Made by a program: the position numbers and the translations under genes
Assembly: GCA_034670405.1 (NCBI GenBank)
Contig: JAXDDX010000123.1
Location: forward strand, 865,501-929,500
Direction of reading: 5' to 3'
Length of the DNA: 64,000 bases
Source: Hoplostethus atlanticus
Taxonomy: Eukaryota > Chordata > Actinopteri > Trachichthyiformes > Trachichthyidae
The notes under the pieces: model-generated
Seen by the model: only the letters and a program-made list of their open reading frames with translations
Database searches by the model: none
What the model was told of the DNA's origin: nothing
In this document: positions 60,288-64,000 of the stretch, one piece after another
Layout: every line of letters starts with the position of its first letter
How positions within the stretch are numbered: position 1 is the stretch's first letter

Positions 60288-61023
60288 TGCTCTTTTCCCC
60301 ACCTGTTCTGATTTTCACTGTTTTCTCCTTAGTCTTGTGTGGCCAAAGCAGCAGCTTAGAACAAGTTTCCACTTCACCTATCAGGCCATCTATGTCTTGA
60401 AAGTGAAAGAGCAAGGCAAGCATTGCCATGTGAGGAGTACTGTTATCTTGCACGGTAAATGCAATGTAAATAGAGGCTCTAAATAAGACAAAAAATAGTT
60501 ACGCTGCAGGCGATAGGCATACCAGAGTACCTAATCTTAGTTTCTCTGTACTACAGATGTGTTATTTTGAGCTTATGCTTGACACAACACCTAGGGTAGA
60601 GAAAAAAAACCTCAAAATACTGATTCCATTGCTATATTATCAGGTTGTTACCAAATCTTCACAATGACTTTAATTAATTGTTAAAAAAATTAACTCTCCA
60701 GATCACTAAAAAGCAGTGCTGCTGGAGCGGTGCTCTGCGCCTTGGCTTCACAAGCAAGGACCCGTCCAGGATCAATCCAGACAACCTGCCTAAGTATGCC
60801 TGCCCCGACCTCGTCTCTCAGACTGGCTTCTGGGCAAAAGCCCTGCCTGAAGAGCTGTCCAATGAGGGTAACGTCATCTCCTTCTGGGTGGACAAGAAGG
60901 GCCGGGTGTTCTACCGAATCAATGAGTCCAGCCCCATGCTGTTCTTTAGTGGGGTGCATGCCTCCGAACCCCTCTGGGCTCTCATAGACGTTTATGGCCT
61001 CACTCGAGGAGTCCAGCTACTAG
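53530..61023 (+). CDS. neurl1: Neuralized-like E3 ubiquitin ligase 1 (5' part, exons 1-3)
   Basis: Spliced gene, 3' part beyond the right edge. Coding exons: 53530-53563, 59889-60130, 60702-61023; all junctions GT/AG, phases consistent, 199 codons plus one base. Residues 1-6 MGGQIT form an N-myristoylation signal (Gly2, Thr6), fitting the plasma-membrane anchoring known for Neurl1. The first neuralized homology repeat (NHR1) runs from about residue 47 ([14 protein letters not shown]) to the end of exon 3 ([12 protein letters not shown]). In the family NHR1 binds Delta/Jagged-type Notch ligands, NHR2 follows, and a C-terminal C3HC4 RING does ubiquitin transfer; NHR2 and RING are outside the window. 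[14 protein letters not shown] and [20 protein letters not shown] match mammalian NEURL1, not NEURL1B. Teleosts have duplicates (neurl1aa/ab); which one is not decidable here. Confidence 0.96.
53564..56408. other. neurl1 intron 1, first part
   Basis: 2.8 kb of AT-rich intron with a (CTC)n/(CTT)n array at 54017-54064; no gene or transposon recognised. Confidence 0.65.
54017..54064. repeat. (CTC)n trinucleotide array
   Basis: CTC repeat with TTC interruptions, pyrimidine-only on the transcribed-sense strand of neurl1. Confidence 0.93.
56574..56674. repeat. Near-perfect 47-bp inverted repeat, 7-nt loop
   Basis: Arms 56574-56620 and 56628-56674 (GCGTGTAGGTTGTATGTAAT... and its reverse complement) differ at one base; loop TCACGGC. 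It lies within the Kolobok-like element near its left end. Confidence 0.96.
57332..57562 (-). pseudogene. THAP-domain transposase remnant
   Basis: Minus-strand frame reading [15 protein letters not shown], then [12 protein letters not shown], two in-frame stops (TGA TGA near 57430-57440), then [20 protein letters not shown]. This is the order of a Kolobok/THAP-type zinc-binding domain (GC..H, WINFIFN, AGLASxLKLKDG). A consensus donor TCT|GTAAGT follows at 57331, so it was an exon of a spliced transposase gene. The stops make it inactive. Confidence 0.65.
58179..59888. other. neurl1 intron 1, last part
   Basis: 1.7 kb of AT-rich intron; no further feature recognised. Ends at the exon 2 acceptor. 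Confidence 0.65.
59889..60130 (+). CDS. neurl1: neurl1 exon 2 (start of NHR1)
   Basis: 242 nt, completing D12 and running to K92: [13 protein letters not shown], then [20 protein letters not shown] and [20 protein letters not shown]. Acceptor ATCTAG|AT, donor AAG|GTAAAC. The proline/basic linker 19-36 is the least conserved part. Confidence 0.97.
60131..60701. other. neurl1 intron 2 with (TC)n
   Basis: 571-bp intron with a pure (TC)n array at 60238-60284. Confidence 0.9.
60238..60284. repeat. (TC)n microsatellite
   Basis: Uninterrupted TC array about 420 nt upstream of neurl1 exon 3. Confidence 0.97.
60702..61023 (+). CDS. neurl1: neurl1 exon 3 (rest of NHR1)
   Basis: 322 nt, residues 93-199 plus one base. 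Contains [53 protein letters not shown] and [18 protein letters not shown], nearly identical to mammalian NEURL1. Acceptor CTCCAG|ATC, donor TAG|GTGAGT, phase 1. The next exon, expected to begin with the DSELVLPD-type segment, is not found before 64000. Confidence 0.98.
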
Positions 61024-64000
61024 GTGAGTGCGAGAGCTAGGCCAGCTTTGTTCCCCAATAAGGGTTTAGGGGATTTTTTTGTCTGAGAACTGTTGAATCT
61101 ATCAACAGTATTTGGCTTTAAGTTTAATTCTTTGTATTTACTGCAATGCTTTTCAGTTGGAAATGTTTAGCATCTAATCGTTTTCAAGTGTGAATGATTA
61201 TAAGGTGACACACAGCTGCTGTACCTTTCCTGCACCCACCAAAATAGCCCAGTGGAAAAAGATGGTGGGAGATTGTATAGTTACCACGGTCATTAGTATC
61301 AAAGAAATTTCCCTAAAGGGGAATTTCAAAATGTCTGAATGTCTGAAATCCATTCTAACAAGTTCACCATACTGTTTGGTGGGTCATTAGACCAAAGAAA
61401 TTAAGAGCAAATAGTTCCCAATCATTAAAAGTGATTTTCCACGCCACTGATCTGACCTATCTGCAGTATGTTTGGACTTGGTTGAAACATGTTTGATGGA
61501 AACAGCTGTCTCCAGTTTTGGAACCAAAGCAAAACTATGCAACAATGGATAAACGTAAATCCTTTCTAACACCTCAGTATTTATATATAACAATTTCCAA
61601 GAATTACACTCCTGCTCTTCATGGAATAGAAGTTGTCATCGCTATTAATAAAAATAGAAGAGGCACCCGTATTGTATAGATAGTGCCATTTAACCTAATT
61701 TATTGCGACGGTAGTTGACAGCGAGTGGTGTACTATCTCGTAATGGGCTGTTCGGTATCCAGCGCCAGAGTGCGACTATCTGGAGTTCAGTGGCCTTGTG
61801 GTGGCGACCACCACACAGCTCTTGTTCTTTGACAGACAAGAGGAGGGATGATGTCAGGTAATAATGACGTCTGCGGCCATTTTCCCAGTCAAGCAAACCA
61901 AATGGAATTTCTCACTATTTGGATACAGGACTGAATCCTACTTCTGGCCAAGCAGCTGTAGTGTAGGCAGGATGTGAACATATGCGATCACACCACTGTC
62001 GCCCTCAAGTTACTTTCTGCCAACAGTACACTATAATAACAGAATAGCAACGCATTGCCTTCTGATTGAATTTTGTCCTCAAGACTATGAAAATATCAAA
62101 TTTAACTTGAAGTTGCATTACTTGTATACTTCACTGTATCAGCAGCAGCCCTACATCCTGCTGTTTCTACTCTGGTTTCCCCACATTGATCTGTACATTG
62201 CTTCTAACCAGGATGGTTTATTCTTAAAGCAGAGGAGCCTCAGTCAGCTGAAGGGTCCCATCGCTATCAGCTTTCTTCTATAGCCTGAAGACGTCACTAG
62301 TCAAGAGCATGGTATATCTCAAAGCCCCAGTACTGTCTTGGCGCTTGGCTGCAGTTCAACAAGCACTTAGTCCCTGAAATATGGGCGGGCACATCAAAGT
62401 CTGGTGTTGTGAACTAACTGGCACATGTGCTTATTTTCCTTTAACAGAAGGGCGCATTTTTATACTTAATGATGCTTACACTAGGGTCTGACGTTAACGC
62501 TACACAAGCTGATAAATTCAGCCAAATGTCACCTGTTGTGGGGCAAAGCTCTTTATCACACAATCTGGCCAGGTGGGAATTACAGGTCTGCACCAGTTGT
62601 TTTTTTTACAGGGGACAAATGGAGCGAATTGCAGTGAACAAACAACTCTGGGGAGTTCAGATGCTGGGCTTGGTTAGATGACCTTGATTTTGCTTTTGAG
62701 GTAAACATTGAAGAGAAAATAGGTTGTGGTAAACTAGTTGACTTAAATACCACAAAAATAGACTTCACAGGCTTAATTAGATGGTTGTTAATGTTCATAG
62801 GATTTGTTTATGCTACAATTAAGATATATTTCAAGAAAATGTGAATAGTGATAATGATTCAGATTTCCCCAAAACACTGAACTATTGTTCCACTGAAGCT
62901 TAACCATTTTTTTTTATCAGTGACCTCATTCCCCAGCTGACATAGCCTACAACTAGCCTACCAACCTTCAGTCTCTGTCTCTTTCAGACTCATGTAATAC
63001 AAGAGCTTAACTGTACAAATCCCTCGCTGAATAGTTGCCTTGCCTTTCATATTTGATCGATTCATTGTAAAAGTGTCCCTGATCACATGTCAGCGTAGTA
63101 TAGTGCAACTGTTCTGTACGTCTTCTGTATAGTACCACCTGTTAGAGCATGAGACTGCGCCATGCTACAAAATCAACACCCATGCCCCTTTGTGTCTGTT
63201 CGGTTGGAAGAATTGAATAAGTACAAAATAAACCTCTATTGAAGACAGTTTTAATTGGCGCAATGCATCACAACTATTCTGGAAAAAAACTTCTAACTTC
63301 AGTTTTGATGGCTTTAATGACTTTGCTGCTTGAACAGAACTGAACTGATCTGTGATCTTTTCTAGGTTGAACAACAAGTCTGAAAATGATGCTGTTTTTC
63401 TAAATTCCTGAGATGTTGACTTTTATATGACATATAGTTATATATGTATCGCTGCTTTTCATCCAACAGCAGCAATATACTATGAAAGGGATCCATTTTA
63501 ACAAGGTTGCAGTCAAATAAAATGTAGCTTTGTTTTTGCTGCATCAAACATGCTCCACAGGATTCCCATGTGGCGGTGTACGTTTGATCTTTTACTGCAG
63601 CGTATGCTGTATTAAGGAATTCATCAAAGGCACTACACATCCCTGTCATTTGGTTATATCAACACTGCTTGCTGCCAACCAGTTTAGACCATATTCTGAT
63701 GTTTAAGGATCGCTTCAACAGCAGTGTTGTTTCCTCTCTAAGCTGGTATCAAGGGAGCACAGTTTGGTATCTAGCCACCCATGCAAGGAGTCAAAGGTGA
63801 TCCTGAGACGAGTGAGACTGCTTGAAAGCTGAGATGGTGTTGCATAACAGAGGAAGCTAAATTAATCTTCTGAAATCAAACTGAGCCTAGGGGGGTGTCC
63901 AGACCAACAATGCTGCCGATGCAATTTAAGATCTATTACATCACCACACGCTTCCTACTCACGCAGCTATCAATACAGACTGAAGTGCCTGGCTTGGGTT
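61024..64000. other. neurl1 intron 3 (continues past the window)
   Basis: 3 kb of AT-rich DNA. No exon with NEURL1-like coding, no transposon and no RNA gene recognised. Confidence 0.65.

Overview
The window is nuclear DNA from a vertebrate, most likely a teleost fish. It has widely spaced short exons with GT/AG splice sites, long introns, many CA/GT and GA/CT microsatellites, and typical fish transposon remnants (L2-type LINE tails, a tRNA-derived SINE, a hAT MITE with an 8-bp target duplication, a TTAA-flanked Kolobok-like element with a THAP remnant). There are no bacterial features such as operons, rRNA, tRNA genes or CRISPR.

Two protein-coding genes are certain, both incomplete at a window edge and transcribed away from each other. 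On the minus strand, positions 80-20727 hold coding exons 1-11 of a SorCS-family VPS10-domain sorting receptor, best matched to SORCS3. Exon 1 (20035-20727) carries the signal peptide and propeptide; ten short exons between 8360 and 80 encode most of the beta-propeller. The splice phases all agree and give 599 codons plus one base before the gene runs off the left edge. On the plus strand, positions 53530-61023 hold the first three coding exons of neurl1 (Neuralized-like E3 ubiquitin ligase 1): a 34-nt exon with an N-myristoylation signal, then two exons encoding NHR1. NHR2 and RING lie beyond the right edge.

The 33 kb between the two start codons has no convincing coding gene. It holds microsatellites, a degenerate 26.3-27.2 kb repeat, a tRNA-type SINE (24.5 kb), a reversed SINE tail (30.2 kb), a LINE 3' end (32.4 kb), a 27-bp minisatellite (34.2 kb), a hAT MITE (44.7 kb), an L2 3' end capped by 16-bp inverted repeats (45.9-46.6 kb), a perfect 32-bp inverted repeat (48.7 kb) and two LTR-like segments (about 49.2-49.8 and 51.7-52.0 kb). 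SORCS3 intron 1 holds a decayed LINE reverse transcriptase (17.6-18.3 kb) and a 745-bp unit with imperfect inverted ends (14.5-15.2 kb). neurl1 intron 1 holds a 1.77-kb Kolobok-like element with remnants of two convergent genes and a 47-bp-arm hairpin.

Functionally, SorCS3 is a neuronal sorting receptor acting at endosomes and the synapse, and Neurl1 is a membrane-anchored ubiquitin ligase for Notch ligands that also acts at synapses. Their head-to-head placement could mean shared neural enhancers in the intergenic DNA, but that is inference. I found no wholly new system. The most unusual items are the two perfect or near-perfect hairpins, the inverted-repeat-capped L2 tail, the two-gene Kolobok remnant and the CT-microsatellite tracts just upstream of three SorCS acceptors.
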